Source: Shewanella dokdonensis
GTDB lineage: Bacteria; Pseudomonadota; Gammaproteobacteria; Enterobacterales; Shewanellaceae
DNA: 64,000 nt
Assembly (NCBI RefSeq): GCF_018394335.1
Contig: NZ_CP074572.1
Location: 1,488,001-1,552,000 of the forward strand
Direction of reading: 5' to 3'
Made by a program: the position numbers and the translations under genes. Below are positions 38,801-50,439 of this stretch, one piece after another (positions within the stretch are counted from its first letter, which is position 1; each line of letters starts with the position of its first letter). The notes below the pieces were generated by a model. The model was not told the DNA's origin, did no database searches, and worked only from the letters and a program-made list of their open reading frames with translations.

Positions 38801-40342
38801 GTGCACCTGCTGAAAATGACCAGAGGCATCGAAATAGCCAAGGAATTTATTACCACCAACCCACAACCGCTGTTGTTTATCGCGATAAAGGCCAAACACA
38901 ATCAGCCGATTCTGAGTCGTCGCCACTCCCGGCAACGGTACCTGTACAACACTGCCACCTTCAACCCAGTGATATAGGCCATTATTGCTGGCAAACCACC
39001 ACTCCTTGCCTTCATGGAGGACATTATAAATACTTCTATGCTCTATCGCCCCATCGCTGCTATCGGGCATAAGCAGGCGATGGCCTTGTGCTGAATTTTT
39101 ATCAAACACAAACAGGCCATTGGTGGTGGACAGTAGCCATTGTTCAGGGTTAATCGCATCGATACGGTAGATACTATCGCTGGGGTCGAGACCTTCCGGT
39201 ACAAAGCGGTCGGTCACCTTGCTCACCAGATTGACCCGGAATAAGGCACCGTTACTGCCAAGCCATAAATACTGTTGATCGGTGGCCACCGACCAAACGG
39301 TGTCAGTATCCAGTTGATATGGGGGAGCGTTGCTGATGCTATCCAATAAAAAGTCAGGTTTTTCAGCCAGAATTGCCAGCGGATTGCCAGTGCCGGCCAC
39401 CCAGAGCAAGCCATGTTTATCGATCAGCGCTATGTTGGGACTATCGATACCCGCCCGTTGTTTCAGTTGCTCTTTATAGGAAACAACGCGTTGTTCCTGT
39501 GGGTAATATTTCAGTAAACCGCCACGGATCACTACCCACAAGTTACCACTGCTATCTTCCGACACCATGCGGCACAGAAACGGGAGTTGCGGCACTACCG
39601 AGGTGCGAAGGGTATCGAGATTGAGCCGATATAAACCATCCCGACCAGAAATCCATACCCGTTGCCGGCTGTCCTGATACAGACTGTAGTAACTGCCAGA
39701 ACTGCTGTTCCACAATTGTCCCTGTATTAATTGCCCCTGTTGGTCATACAGTTGCAGATGCCGATTACTCCCCAGCAATAAGCGGCCATCTTTTAACAAT
39801 TGCAGACGATTCCAACTGCCATCGTTACTGGCGGGTAGTGTAAATAAGAGTTGCAGATGGGCAGCATCACGGGACAGGCGCCAGAGTTTGCCCTCAGCCG
39901 AGAGTAATAACAGATCGCCATTGGGAAATGCGGCCGTCGCTGTCAGCGAACCGCTGTCAAACTCAGGAAATAACTGCTGACTGCCAAAGCGATGAAAGGC
40001 GTTTTCATGAATATCGTATAGGTAGGTATTGCGTTCAGTTACCGCCAACAGATGCTGGTGATTCAACTTGGTCACCAACAAAAAGAACTCTTCATCCAGA
40101 CGAGAATTGGTTTCGTACTTATCGACCCGGCGTACCACATTGTTGCTGACTCGATACAGCCCCTGTTCAGTTGCCAGCCAGACAAAACCATAGTCATCTG
40201 TGACCATATCATGGATAGCCGAATTCCCCAGGCCATCCCGGGCAGAGAACACCCGTTGCACCAGCTCTCCACCGAAGGCGCTGGCACTTCCCCACCATAA
40301 GCTAAAAAGGCATATTGCAATTACAAAAGTTTGTCTGTTCAT
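35896..40342 (-). CDS. Very large beta-propeller-PAS-GGDEF-EAL sensor, with two apparent frameshifts
   Basis: With two restored G this encodes about 1482 residues. In order: a signal peptide (MNRQTFVIAICLFSLWWGSA), a long periplasmic region of two-component-regulator propeller repeats (such as GNSAIHDMVTDDYGFVWLATEQGLYR), and a Y_Y_Y-like domain. A membrane helix (ALWMLSLLAALIGIIIY), two PAS domains, GGDEF and EAL follow. The breaks are at a run of four G (plus-strand C at 38594-38597) and a run of six G inside the GGDEF motif itself (C at 36951-36956). Once restored the signature is RFGGDEF, and the EAL motif (GAEALLRW) with DDFGTGYSS is intact, so both c-di-GMP activities are possible. The ligand is unknown. 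Confidence 0.85.
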
Positions 40343-40453
40343 TCCTGACTACTGCGACCACATGGAGTTCAACACCAGACTCAGACTGGAACGATAGCAT
40401 ATAAACACAATTTATTTACAAATTCGGCTGCTAGTTTTATCGCAAATCTCTAA

Positions 40454-40483
40454 TAAATAAAAGCCCAGCATAAACGCCGGGCT
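40454..40483 (-). terminator. Rho-independent terminator after lpdA
   Basis: The imperfect stem AGCCC-A-GC with GC-C-GGGCT and a six-base loop (40462-40483) is followed on the minus strand by TTTTATTTATT. It closes the pyruvate dehydrogenase region. Confidence 0.82.
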
Positions 40484-40488
40484 GTGTA

Positions 40489-41943
40489 TCAACAACGGTA
40501 ATTTCCGTCGTTGTTATTTTTCTTCTTCGCTTTGGGATTGGGCAGGTCAGTAATAGAACCTTCATAGATTTCCGCCGCCAATCCTACTGATTCGTGCAAG
40601 GTTGGGTGAGCATGAATCGTCAACGCAATATCTTCTGCATCACAACCCATTTCAACCGCCAGGCCAATTTCGCCGAGCAATTCACCCGCATTTACCCCAA
40701 CCAGAGCCCCGCCGATGATACGGTGAGTGTCTTTATCGAAAATCAGCTTGGTCATACCTTCGCTAGCTTCTGAAGCAATCGCACGGCCACTGGCGGCCCA
40801 AGGGAATACCGCAGTTTCGTAAGCAATCCCTTGTTCTTTCGCCTGTTTCTCGGTCAGACCAACCCAAGCCACTTCTGGATCTGTGTAGGCGATGGAGGGG
40901 ATCACTTTCGGGTCGAAGAAGTGTTTCAGACCTGAGATCACTTCCGCCGCCACATGGCCTTCATGCACGCCTTTGTGTGCCAGCATTGGCTGACCAACAA
41001 TGTCACCCACAGCAAAAATATGTGGCACATTGGTACGCATCTGCTTGTCAACATTGATAAAGCCACGTTCATCAATCTTCACACCGGCTTTGTCGGCATC
41101 GATCAATTTACCGTTAGGAGTACGGCCGATAGCCACCAGCACGGCATCATAACGCACGGGTTCGGCTGGTGCGGATTTGCCTTCCATGGTGACGTAAATG
41201 CCATCTTTCTTGGCTTCAACAGCAGTCACCTTGGTTTCCAGCATCAGCTTAAATTTCTTACTGATCTGCTTAGTGAAGTTCTTGACGATATCTTTGTCGG
41301 CGGCAGGGATCACCTGATCGAACATTTCCACCACTTCAATATCACTGCCCAGCGCAGAATAAACCGTGCCCATTTCCAGCCCAATGATACCGCCGCCCAT
41401 CACCAGCAGTTTGCCGGGAACTTCTTTCAACTCCAGCGCATCGGTAGAGTCCCAAATCCGCGGGTCTTCATGGGGAATAAATGGCAGTTGGATTGGACGG
41501 CTACCCGCAGCAATGATGGCATTGTCAAAATTTACTGTGGTTTTGCTACCGTCTTCGGCGGTGACTTCAATACTGTTCGGGCCAGTGAATTTACCTAAAC
41601 CATTCACGACCTTCACTTTGCGCATTTTAGACATGCCGCCCAGGCCGCCAGTCAGCTGACCAATCACTTTCTCTTTAAAAGCACGCAGCTTATCAAGATC
41701 GAGCTGCGGTTCACCAAAAGTGACACCGTTAGCGGCCATATGTTTGGCTTCTTCAATCACTTTTGCCACATGCAACAGTGCCTTAGAAGGGATACAACCC
41801 ACATTGAGGCAAACACCGCCAAGAGTGCTGTAACGTTCAACCATCACTGTTTCCAGACCCAGATCCGCTGCACGGAAAGCGGCTGAATAGCCTGCGGGGC
41901 CGGCACCTAATACCACAACCTGTGTTTTGATTTCGTTACTCAT
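40489..41943 (-). CDS. lpdA: Dihydrolipoamide dehydrogenase (E3)
   Basis: LpdA reoxidises dihydrolipoamide for the pyruvate and 2-oxoglutarate dehydrogenase complexes and the glycine cleavage system. It has the FAD motif VVLGAGPAGYSAAFRAADLG, the redox disulfide CLNVGC (Cys45, Cys50), the NAD motif GGGIIGLEMG and the C-terminal HAHPTLHES with the active-site His. The C-terminus is odd. After NPKAKKK, where related proteins end, nine extra residues follow. A run of five A (plus-strand T at 40517-40521) with one more A would give KKKK and a stop at 40514. I think that is the true end. Confidence 0.95.
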   Translation of the reverse strand: MSNEIKTQVVVLGAGPAGYSAAFRAADLGLETVMVERYSTLGGVCLNVGCIPSKALLHVAKVIEEAKHMAANGVTFGEPQLDLDKLRAFKEKVIGQLTGGLGGMSKMRKVKVVNGLGKFTGPNSIEVTAEDGSKTTVNFDNAIIAAGSRPIQLPFIPHEDPRIWDSTDALELKEVPGKLLVMGGGIIGLEMGTVYSALGSDIEVVEMFDQVIPAADKDIVKNFTKQISKKFKLMLETKVTAVEAKKDGIYVTMEGKSAPAEPVRYDAVLVAIGRTPNGKLIDADKAGVKIDERGFINVDKQMRTNVPHIFAVGDIVGQPMLAHKGVHEGHVAAEVISGLKHFFDPKVIPSIAYTDPEVAWVGLTEKQAKEQGIAYETAVFPWAASGRAIASEASEGMTKLIFDKDTHRIIGGALVGVNAGELLGEIGLAVEMGCDAEDIALTIHAHPTLHESVGLAAEIYEGSITDLPNPKAKKKNNNDGNYRC

Positions 41944-42068
41944 TTTTTCCTCTGATTTGTTTCAGTCCGTCGGGACGGCCAGCCCAACCTTGGAGCCTTC
42001 AGCCACTGTCGCATCTTGAAAGTGGCTGCATTTTAACCTTTAGATGACCGTGATCACAATAAAACATA

Positions 42069-42091
42069 AGGCTGACCCGGTCGGTCAGCCT
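42069..42091 (-). terminator. Probable terminator or attenuating hairpin between aceF and lpdA
   Basis: A perfect 9-bp stem (AGGCTGACC, loop CGGTC) lies just after the aceF stop, followed on the minus strand by TATGTTTTATTG. The tail is imperfect, so partial readthrough to lpdA is likely. The 154-bp gap also leaves room for a separate lpdA promoter. Confidence 0.7.
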
Positions 42092-42097
42092 CAGTGA

Positions 42098-44071
42098 TTA
42101 CATAATTAAGGTCCGAATGTCAGACAGGTAACTGGACAGGGTCACGCTAAAGCGTGCGGCCAGCGCACCATCAATCACTCGGTGGTCATACGACAGTGAC
42201 AGCGGACACATCAGGCGTGGAATAAATTCCTTACCGTTCCACTTAGGTTTGAACTCAGATTTAGAAACGCCAAGAATTGCCACATCTGGATAGTTAACGA
42301 TTGGCGTAAACGCAGTACCGCCAATGCCGCCCAAACTAGAAATGGTAAAACAGCTGCCCTGCATATCTGCGGCTTTCAGTTTACCTTCTCGAGCCTTAAC
42401 TGAGATCTCTGCCAGTTCCTGACTTAACTCCACAATGCCTTTTTTGTCTACATCACGGAACACCGGCACCACTAGGCCATTGGGCGTATCAACCGCCACC
42501 CCAATGTGGTAGTACTTTTTCTGGATCAGCGATTCGCCATCAGGACTCAGACTGGAGTTGAACGTTGGGAAATCCTGCAAGGTTTTCGCCACCGCTTTCA
42601 TCATAAACACCAGCGGTGTGAACTTGATATTCTGCTTTTTCTTGGCAGCCAGTTCATTCTGCTGTTTCCGGAAGGTTTCCAGCTCGGTGATATCGGCTTC
42701 GTCGAATTGTGTCACATGGGGAATTGTCACCCAGTTACGATGCAGATTAGGGCCAGAGATCTTCTGAATGCGTGTCAGTGGCACTTCCACCACTTCACCA
42801 AACTTACTGAAATCCACTTTAGGCGCATCAATCACCTGCAAGCCATTACCACCACCAACGGCGGTTGCCGCCGAGGCTTTGGGTCGTGACAATTCATAGC
42901 GGACATAAGCCTGCACATCTTCTTTCTGGATCCGGCCTTTACGACCTGAGCCTTTCACCTGTGATAGATCCACGCCAAATTCGCGCGCCAAGCGGCGTAC
43001 TGAAGGCGATGCGAACACCACGCCAGTGGTTGGCTGCACACCAGCACTTGGATGATATGGCACAGGCGGGCGGCTCGGTTGTGCAGCAGCCACGGGAGCC
43101 GCTGTGGCAGCAGGAGCTTCAACCTGTGGTGCTGGAGCTGCAACTGCGGCTACGCCTTGCACTTCTACCTTGGCAATAACGCTGCCTTCAGAGACTTTAT
43201 CGCCAACTTTAACGATAAGTTCAGTCACCTTACCGGCAACTGGCGCAGGCACTTCCATGGTGGCTTTATCGCTTTCCAGGGTAATCAAGCCCTGGTCAAC
43301 ACTGATTTCATCACCCACGTTTACCAGCAGTTCAATCACATCAACATCGCTAGAACCACCGATATCCGGTACTTTAATTTCCTGTACGGCAGCAACGGCT
43401 GGCGCGGCGGCCACTGGGGCAGCTACAGGTGCTGCTGGGGCAGCAGCTACCGCAGCGGGTGCGGCTGTAGTACCACCGGCAACTTCCAGTAACAGGATCA
43501 ATGAACCTTCAGAAACCTTATCACCTACTTTGATTTTAAGTGACTTCACCACGCCAGCTTGCGGCGCGGGCACATCCATAGTGGCTTTGTCGGTTTCCAA
43601 GGTGATCAGGCCAGCATCGGCGTCGATGCTATCGCCTTCGTGCACCAGCACTTCAATCACATCGACATCTTTGGCATCGCCAATATCGGGCACGGTCACT
43701 TCAATCACCTGACTTGTGCCAGTGGCCACCGGCGCGGCCGCTTTAGGTGCTTCGGCTGGTACCGGTGCAGCCTTGGGCGCTTCAGCTTTGGCTGCTGCTT
43801 TATCGGCTGGTGGCTGAGGAGCCGCTGCCGCAGCTTCCGCTGACAGCAACGCAATCAGTGTGCCTTCAGACACCTTGTCACCAAGCGCCACTTTCAGTTC
43901 TTTCAGTACCCCGGCAAACGGAGCCGGAATATCCATGGTGGCCTTGTCGCTTTCTACCGTAATGATGGCATCTTCGGCAGCGAGACTATCGCCTACATGG
44001 GCGCAGATCTCAATCACCTGCACCTCACCACCGCCAATATCGGGCACCAGTACTTCTTTTAAATCTGCCAT
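42098..44071 (-). CDS. aceF: Pyruvate dehydrogenase E2, dihydrolipoyl acetyltransferase
   Basis: This E2 core of the pyruvate dehydrogenase complex has 657 residues. It has three N-terminal lipoyl domains, each with a lipoyl-lysine in DKATM ([36 protein letters not shown]), joined by Ala/Pro-rich flexible linkers. The E1/E3 subunit-binding domain follows ([23 protein letters not shown]), then the catalytic domain with the active-site motif [10 protein letters not shown]. Three lipoyl domains is the E. coli arrangement. The start has GAGGG 8 nt upstream and is 12 bp after the aceE stop. Confidence 0.97.
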   Translation of the reverse strand: MADLKEVLVPDIGGGEVQVIEICAHVGDSLAAEDAIITVESDKATMDIPAPFAGVLKELKVALGDKVSEGTLIALLSAEAAAAAPQPPADKAAAKAEAPKAAPVPAEAPKAAAPVATGTSQVIEVTVPDIGDAKDVDVIEVLVHEGDSIDADAGLITLETDKATMDVPAPQAGVVKSLKIKVGDKVSEGSLILLLEVAGGTTAAPAAVAAAPAAPVAAPVAAAPAVAAVQEIKVPDIGGSSDVDVIELLVNVGDEISVDQGLITLESDKATMEVPAPVAGKVTELIVKVGDKVSEGSVIAKVEVQGVAAVAAPAPQVEAPAATAAPVAAAQPSRPPVPYHPSAGVQPTTGVVFASPSVRRLAREFGVDLSQVKGSGRKGRIQKEDVQAYVRYELSRPKASAATAVGGGNGLQVIDAPKVDFSKFGEVVEVPLTRIQKISGPNLHRNWVTIPHVTQFDEADITELETFRKQQNELAAKKKQNIKFTPLVFMMKAVAKTLQDFPTFNSSLSPDGESLIQKKYYHIGVAVDTPNGLVVPVFRDVDKKGIVELSQELAEISVKAREGKLKAADMQGSCFTISSLGGIGGTAFTPIVNYPDVAILGVSKSEFKPKWNGKEFIPRLMCPLSLSYDHRVIDGALAARFSVTLSSYLSDIRTLIM

Positions 44072-44083
44072 TCTGTTTCCCTC

Positions 44084-46749
44084 TTACGCGAACAGTGGGT
44101 TGATCTTATCGGTATCAATACCGTACTCAGCGATTGCTTTAGTCAATACATCAACGGGCAATTCACCACGATCTACCAAGGATTTCAGCGCCGCAATCAC
44201 AATGTAAGTGGCATCCACTTCAAAGTGATGACGCAGGTTAGCGCGGCTGTCGCTACGGCCGAAGCCATCGGTACCCAATACCTTGTAGTCAGTTGGCACA
44301 TAGCCGCGTAACTGTTCACCATAAAGTTTCATGTAATCACTGGCGGCGATGGCTGGCGCATCTTTGCCAAGCACTTTAGCAACATATGGCACTTTCGGGG
44401 TTGCAGTCGGATGCAGCATATTCCAGCGTTCACAATCCTGACCATCACGTGCTAGTTCGTTAAAGCTGGTCACACTGAATACATCGGCGCTAACGCCATA
44501 ATCTTTGGCCAGTGCCTGTGCGGCTTTGCGTACCTGTTCCAGAATAGTGCCACAGCCCATTAGCTGTACTTTGCCTTTACCAGAACCCGCTACGCTTTCC
44601 AGCTTGTAGATACCTTTAACAATCCCTTCTTCCACGCCAGCAGGCATTTCCGGCTGTACGTAGTTTTCGTTCATGGTGGTCAGGTAGTAGAAGATATCTT
44701 CCTGATTTTCACCGTACATACGGCGGATACCATCCTGTACGATAACCGCGATTTCGTAACCGTATGTCGGGTCATAACTGATACAGCTTGGTATGGTGTT
44801 AGCCAACACATGGCTGTGACCATCCTGATGCTGCAAGCCTTCACCATTAAGAGTGGTGCGGCCAGAAGTACCGCCCACCAGGAAACCACGGGCACGTAGG
44901 TCGCCAGCAGCCCAGGCCAAATCACCGATACGCTGGAAGCCGAACATAGAGTAGTAGATATAGAACGGGATCATCGGGGTGTCGTTGACAGAATAGCTGG
45001 TCGCCGCCGATACCCATGACGCCATGGCGCCCAGTTCATTAATCCCTTCCTGCAATACCTGACCAGACTTATCTTCACGGTAGTAAGCCACCTGGTCTTT
45101 ATCCTGCGGCACGTATTTCTGCCCTTCGTGAGCATAAATCCCCACCTGACGGAACAGACCTTCCATACCAAAGGTACGGGCTTCGTCTGGAATGATAGGC
45201 ACTATGCTCTTACCTATGCCTTTGTCTTTCAGCAATGCGGTCAACACCCGCACAAAGGCCATAGTGGTAGAGATTTCACGGCCATTAGAGCCGCTCAGCA
45301 CTGAATCAAAAATCTTCAGTGATGGAATATCCTGCGCCTGGGTAAATTTCTGGCGACGAGATGGCAGATAGCCACCCAGAGCTTCGCGGCGAGCCTTGAG
45401 ATATTTCACTTCTTCGGAATCTGGGCCTGGGTGATAGAAAGGCACTTCATCCAGTTTGTCGTCAGGGATTGGAATATTGAAACGGTCGCGGAAGTAACGG
45501 ATGGACTCAACATCCATCTTCTTCACGTTGTGGGCAATATTCTTACCTTCACCGGCATCCCCTAAACCATAACCTTTCACGGTTTTAGCGAGGATTACCG
45601 TTGGGCGACCTTTGGTGTTTTTAGCGTGCTGCAATGCCGCATAAATTTTCACCGGATCGTGACCACCACGGTTCAAACGCCAGATGTCATCGTCTGACAT
45701 GTTCGCAACCATTTCGGCAGTCTCTGGATATTTGCCGAAGAAGTGTTCACGGGTCCAGGCACCGCCTTTGGCTTTACAGTTTTGGTATTCACCATCCACG
45801 GTTTCTTCCATCAACTGCAACAGCTTACCGCTGGTATCGCGGGCTAACAGCGGATCCCAGTAGCGACCCCAAATCACCTTGACCACTTCCCAGCCAGCGC
45901 CGCGGAATTCACCTTCCAGTTCCTGAATGATCTTGCCGTTACCACGCACCGGCCCGTCCAGACGTTGCAGGTTACAGTTGATAATAAACACCAGATTATC
46001 CAGTTCTTCACGGGCCGCCAGACCGATAGCACCCAGTGCTTCTGGCTCGTCCACTTCACCATCACCGAGGAAACAGTAAACGGTTTGTTCAGAACAATCT
46101 TTAATGCCACGGTCGGTCAGATACTTGAGGAAGCGCGCCTGATAAATCGCCTGGATTGGCCCCAGCCCCATAGAAACAGTGGGGAACTGCCAGTAGTTAG
46201 GCATCAATTTAGGATGAGGATAGGAAGACAAGCCCTTGCCATCCACTTCCTGGCGGAAGTTGGCCAGTTGCTCTTCGCTCAAGCGGCCTTCAAGGAAAGA
46301 ACGGGAGTAAATCCCTGGCGCAATGTGCCCCTGAAAATACACCAGGTCGCCGCCGTCTTTGTCATTAGGGGCGCGGAAGAAATGGTTAAAGCACACATCA
46401 TAGATAGTGGCACTGGAAGCAAAGCTGGAAATATGCCCCCAAGTTCCAGATCCTTCTTTGAACCATGTATCACCATAGCTAACGCGTTCCAGCGGATAAT
46501 CGCACGGATACGGCGTTCCAGGCCCTGATCGCCCGGCATCTGCGGTTCCTGACCCGCAGGAATGGTGTTTACATAGGCGGTAGTGGCTGTGTACGGCAAA
46601 TAAGTACCGTTACGGCGTGCCTTATCAATCAGTTTTTCCAGCAGGAAATGCGCCCGCTCTGGACCTTCCTGCTCTAACACCGCTTGCAGGGCGTCAAGCC
46701 ACTCCTGAGTCTCAATTGGATCCAAGTCTTGTAGCATATTTTCAGACAT
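44084..46749 (-). CDS. aceE: Pyruvate dehydrogenase E1 component (homodimeric), one apparent frameshift
   Basis: AceE decarboxylates pyruvate with thiamine diphosphate and passes the acetyl group to AceF. The TPP motif GDGEVDEPEALGAIGLAAREELDNLVFIINCN is present. The N-terminus MSENMLQDLDPIETQEWLDA matches the family. The frame breaks at a run of five G (plus-strand C at 46436-46440), inside DLELGGHISSFASSATIYDV. One more G restores 888 residues, one longer than E. coli AceE. Loss of AceE would be severe in an aerobe, and the remaining 770 codons are perfectly conserved, so sequencing error is favoured. Confidence 0.95.
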
Positions 46750-46819
46750 GACACTGTCCTTATCTATACATGATAAAAAAGTAATGATTACGGTGTCCAC
46801 GGCGCCCAAAACGCCCGGA

Positions 46820-47572
46820 TTACACACCGCTCTTCATACGGCGTAGGCTGCGCTGCAACCGACTGTCTTCTTCCCTTACCGACAGCATGACTTCCTCTAT
46901 ATAGCTTAAGTGGTCATTGGATGCTTCACGCGCGGCTTCAGGATCACGACGAACGATAGCGGCAAGCAAAGCCCGCCGGTGCTCGTTAGCCTTAGGGGTG
47001 GCTTCTTCGCGTCGGCTCAGAAGCTCCAGGTTTTCGGCTACATTTTTGTGCAGCACAGAAGTTAAACTCAGTACCAGATGCAGCATCGCCATATTGTGCG
47101 AGGCTTCCGCTACCGTCCGGTAAAAATCAACAATGGCATTAGCCTGTTCGGTTATCCCTGTGGATTTCTCTACCCGTAAGATACAGTCCTGCAAATTCTG
47201 CATATCTGTATCGGTACCGCGCAAGGCGGCAAAGTAGGCCATCATCCCTTCAGTAGCATGACGAAACTCCAACAAGTCATATTGGCTTTCGCGGTCATTC
47301 TGCATCAGCTCCACAATGGGGTCAGCCATGCTTTGCCACAACTGCTGTTTGACATAAGTGCCACCGCCTTGACGACGTAACAACAAGCCTTTGGCTTCAA
47401 GCTTTTGAATGGCTTCTCTGAGGGAGGGACGGGAAACTTCGAACTGCAATGCCAATTCACGTTCAGGAGGGAGTTTTTGACCAGGCTTTAAGCTGCCTTC
47501 AAGAATCATCTGCTCCAGTTGATTCATGATAACGTCAGATATTTTTGGCTGACTGATTTTGCTATAAGCCAT
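46820..47572 (-). CDS. pdhR: GntR-family repressor of the pyruvate dehydrogenase operon
   Basis: This is a 250-residue FadR-subfamily GntR regulator. It has an N-terminal winged helix (KISDVIMNQLEQMILEGSLKPGQKLPPERELA, EVSRPSLREAIQKLEAKGLL) and an all-helical effector domain. PdhR represses its own operon; pyruvate releases it. It sits directly upstream of aceE (70 bp) and has a perfect PdhR palindrome 26 bp upstream of its start, so autoregulation is nearly certain. The ATG at 47572 (MAYSKISQPK) matches the family. Confidence 0.95.
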   Translation of the reverse strand: MAYSKISQPKISDVIMNQLEQMILEGSLKPGQKLPPERELALQFEVSRPSLREAIQKLEAKGLLLRRQGGGTYVKQQLWQSMADPIVELMQNDRESQYDLLEFRHATEGMMAYFAALRGTDTDMQNLQDCILRVEKSTGITEQANAIVDFYRTVAEASHNMAMLHLVLSLTSVLHKNVAENLELLSRREEATPKANEHRRALLAAIVRRDPEAAREASNDHLSYIEEVMLSVREEDSRLQRSLRRMKSGV

Positions 47573-47597
47573 GATGGGCACTCAGCTCCATATTGTA

Positions 47598-47614
47598 AAT
47601 TGGTCTTACCAATT
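47598..47614 (-). promoter_or_regulatory. PdhR operator
   Basis: AATTGGTCTTACCAATT is a perfect dyad and matches the PdhR consensus ATTGGT-N3-ACCAAT. It lies upstream of pdhR-aceE-aceF. Confidence 0.92.
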
Positions 47615-47851
47615 ATTCCGGGTGAGCGCACTTTAACAAATCACATTTTCAATGTCTAGACAGTGATCTGTGTCAACTAAACCCACAATATGTGAGCATA
47701 CCCTAAATAACAAGGGTTTGGACAGCAGCCATTAGCCGAAAGTCTAATAGTCGCTACCAGATTATTTTTGCTTTTACCGCAATATCTCATCGGCCCGGTT
47801 CATAAAACGTGTCAACTGACATGGCTTCTTTATAAGGGTTAAGGGCCAACA

Positions 47852-48703
47852 TTACCTGACAAAGCCAAAAATGGTCAGCAGCGACAATATTGTCAACAGC
47901 AGCACAAAATTACGTTTACTCAACGCCAGCAAAGCAATAGTGGAGCGTACGCATACTGGCGCGGTACTTTCCTCGGGCATCACTTCTGCCGCCACCGCCA
48001 CATCGGTGATGATCCTGCGAGGCCGACTACGCCAGTCCAGCGCCAGTTCGCGCCAACGACTAAAACCCGCAGAGAACTGGCCACTAAACACATAGCCCAG
48101 CGCTACCAGTCTTACGGGTAGCCAATCCAGTACATATAACAGGTTGGGTAACAAAGGCCATTGCATCCCCTGCCGCTTTCGCTCCTCTGCGAAAAAACGC
48201 ACGGTACAGTAAAACACCACACCAACCGGCCCAAACACCACCAAAAACAGTGCCACCGCAGCGTAATAACGGTAATTGATCCAGGCAGCCATCTGCCCAA
48301 CTCGCGCCCCAAGTTCCTTGTCACTGACAGCATCCAAGCAATCAGTACAATCCAGCTCTCCTGCATACAGATAACAGGCTTCAACATCGCCGCGACAGGC
48401 CGCCTGCATATAGCGCTTAAACACCGCGCGCTGGTGCTGATGAGAAAAACAGACAGTTGCAAAAATTACCCAAATGACCAGCGTTGGCAACCCAAACAGC
48501 TGATCGCGGATCACCCATAACAGCACGGCCAAGGCCACGGTTGGGAACAGCAACGCCAGCCACATCCCGGCCATGGATTGCAGCAGGTTGTGAGTAAAAA
48601 AATGCCGCTGATACCAGCGCAGTCCGTTGTCCAGTTGTAGCACATCAGGCAACAACTTAAGCCGTTCGATGATGATCGCAACCAACAGGGAAAACAGTGC
48701 CAT
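47852..48703 (-). CDS. ampE: AmpE-like inner-membrane protein
   Basis: This is a 283-residue CobD/AmpE-family membrane protein with four likely membrane segments, including MWLALLFPTVALAVLLWVI, ALFLVVFGPVGVVFYCTV and the C-terminal FVLLLTILSLLTIFGFV. The opening MALFSLLVAIIIERLKLLP is the AmpE signature. AmpE is an accessory of the AmpD system linked to beta-lactamase induction; its biochemical role is not settled. GGAGAG precedes the ATG. It follows ampD by 122 bp on the same strand. Confidence 0.92.
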   Translation of the reverse strand: MALFSLLVAIIIERLKLLPDVLQLDNGLRWYQRHFFTHNLLQSMAGMWLALLFPTVALAVLLWVIRDQLFGLPTLVIWVIFATVCFSHQHQRAVFKRYMQAACRGDVEACYLYAGELDCTDCLDAVSDKELGARVGQMAAWINYRYYAAVALFLVVFGPVGVVFYCTVRFFAEERKRQGMQWPLLPNLLYVLDWLPVRLVALGYVFSGQFSAGFSRWRELALDWRSRPRRIITDVAVAAEVMPEESTAPVCVRSTIALLALSKRNFVLLLTILSLLTIFGFVR

Positions 48704-48825
48704 GTGTCTCTCCAGATCCGTTTTCGAAGCACTTTAGAAGCACTTTAACTGTATAGCGGGGTTTTCATCGTGTGAAAATTTGCCACAACCAGAACCGCCC
48801 TGCCGCCAATGAAACGCTGATGTTG

Positions 48826-49371
48826 CTAGAGTGCCGTTAAATATCGTTGCCAGTCAAACCCGCTACCCGGATCGGTCTTGCGTCCGGGCGCAATATCGCT
48901 ATGGCCCACAATCCGCGCCTTGACAATCTTAGGATAACAGTTCATCAGGCTGCGACTAAGCTGCTGCAACTGCTGATACTGTGCGTCAGAAAAACCAGAA
49001 GTATCAGTGCCTTCTAGCTCTATTCCTACCGCAAAATCATTGCAGCCAGTGCGGCCTTCAAAGCTGGAAACGCCAGCATGCCAGGCTCGCTCATCACAAG
49101 ACACAAACTGCACCAGTTCGCCATCTCGGCGGATCAGAAAATGTGCTGACACTTCTAACCCGTGCAAATCAGCAAAACTGGCATCCGCCTGGCAGTCAAG
49201 CGTGCCAAGAAATAACTGTTCAATATAAGGCCACCCAAAACATCCGGCCGGTAAGCTGATATTGTGGATAACCAACAGGCTCACTTCCGACTGCGGCCGC
49301 GCATTAAAGTGAGGCGATGGACTTTTTCTGGCGGGACGATACCAGCCATCAAACCAATCTTTATCCACCAT
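48826..49371 (-). CDS. ampD: 1,6-anhydro-N-acetylmuramyl-L-alanine amidase
   Basis: AmpD is a cytoplasmic Zn amidase that cleaves the peptide from anhydro-muropeptides in peptidoglycan recycling, and so lowers AmpR-dependent beta-lactamase induction. The 181-residue amidase_2 domain has the Zn ligands in LVIHNISLP and in VGHSDIAPGRKTDPG, where both His and the Asp after KT are conserved. The ATG at 49371 (MVDKDWFDGWYRPARK) matches the family start; a longer in-frame version adds 17 residues without a ribosome site. It is divergent from nadC, as in E. coli. Confidence 0.94.
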   Translation of the reverse strand: MVDKDWFDGWYRPARKSPSPHFNARPQSEVSLLVIHNISLPAGCFGWPYIEQLFLGTLDCQADASFADLHGLEVSAHFLIRRDGELVQFVSCDERAWHAGVSSFEGRTGCNDFAVGIELEGTDTSGFSDAQYQQLQQLSRSLMNCYPKIVKARIVGHSDIAPGRKTDPGSGFDWQRYLTAL

Positions 49372-49401
49372 GCTTGTTCTGTACCTGTCCTGTATCAATA
49401 A

Positions 49402-50439
<1,038 letters not shown>

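Noticed and set aside
47653..47662. TGTCTAGACA palindrome upstream of pdhR
   Set aside because: It is only 10 bp, matches no regulator site I know, and is expected by chance at this scale.
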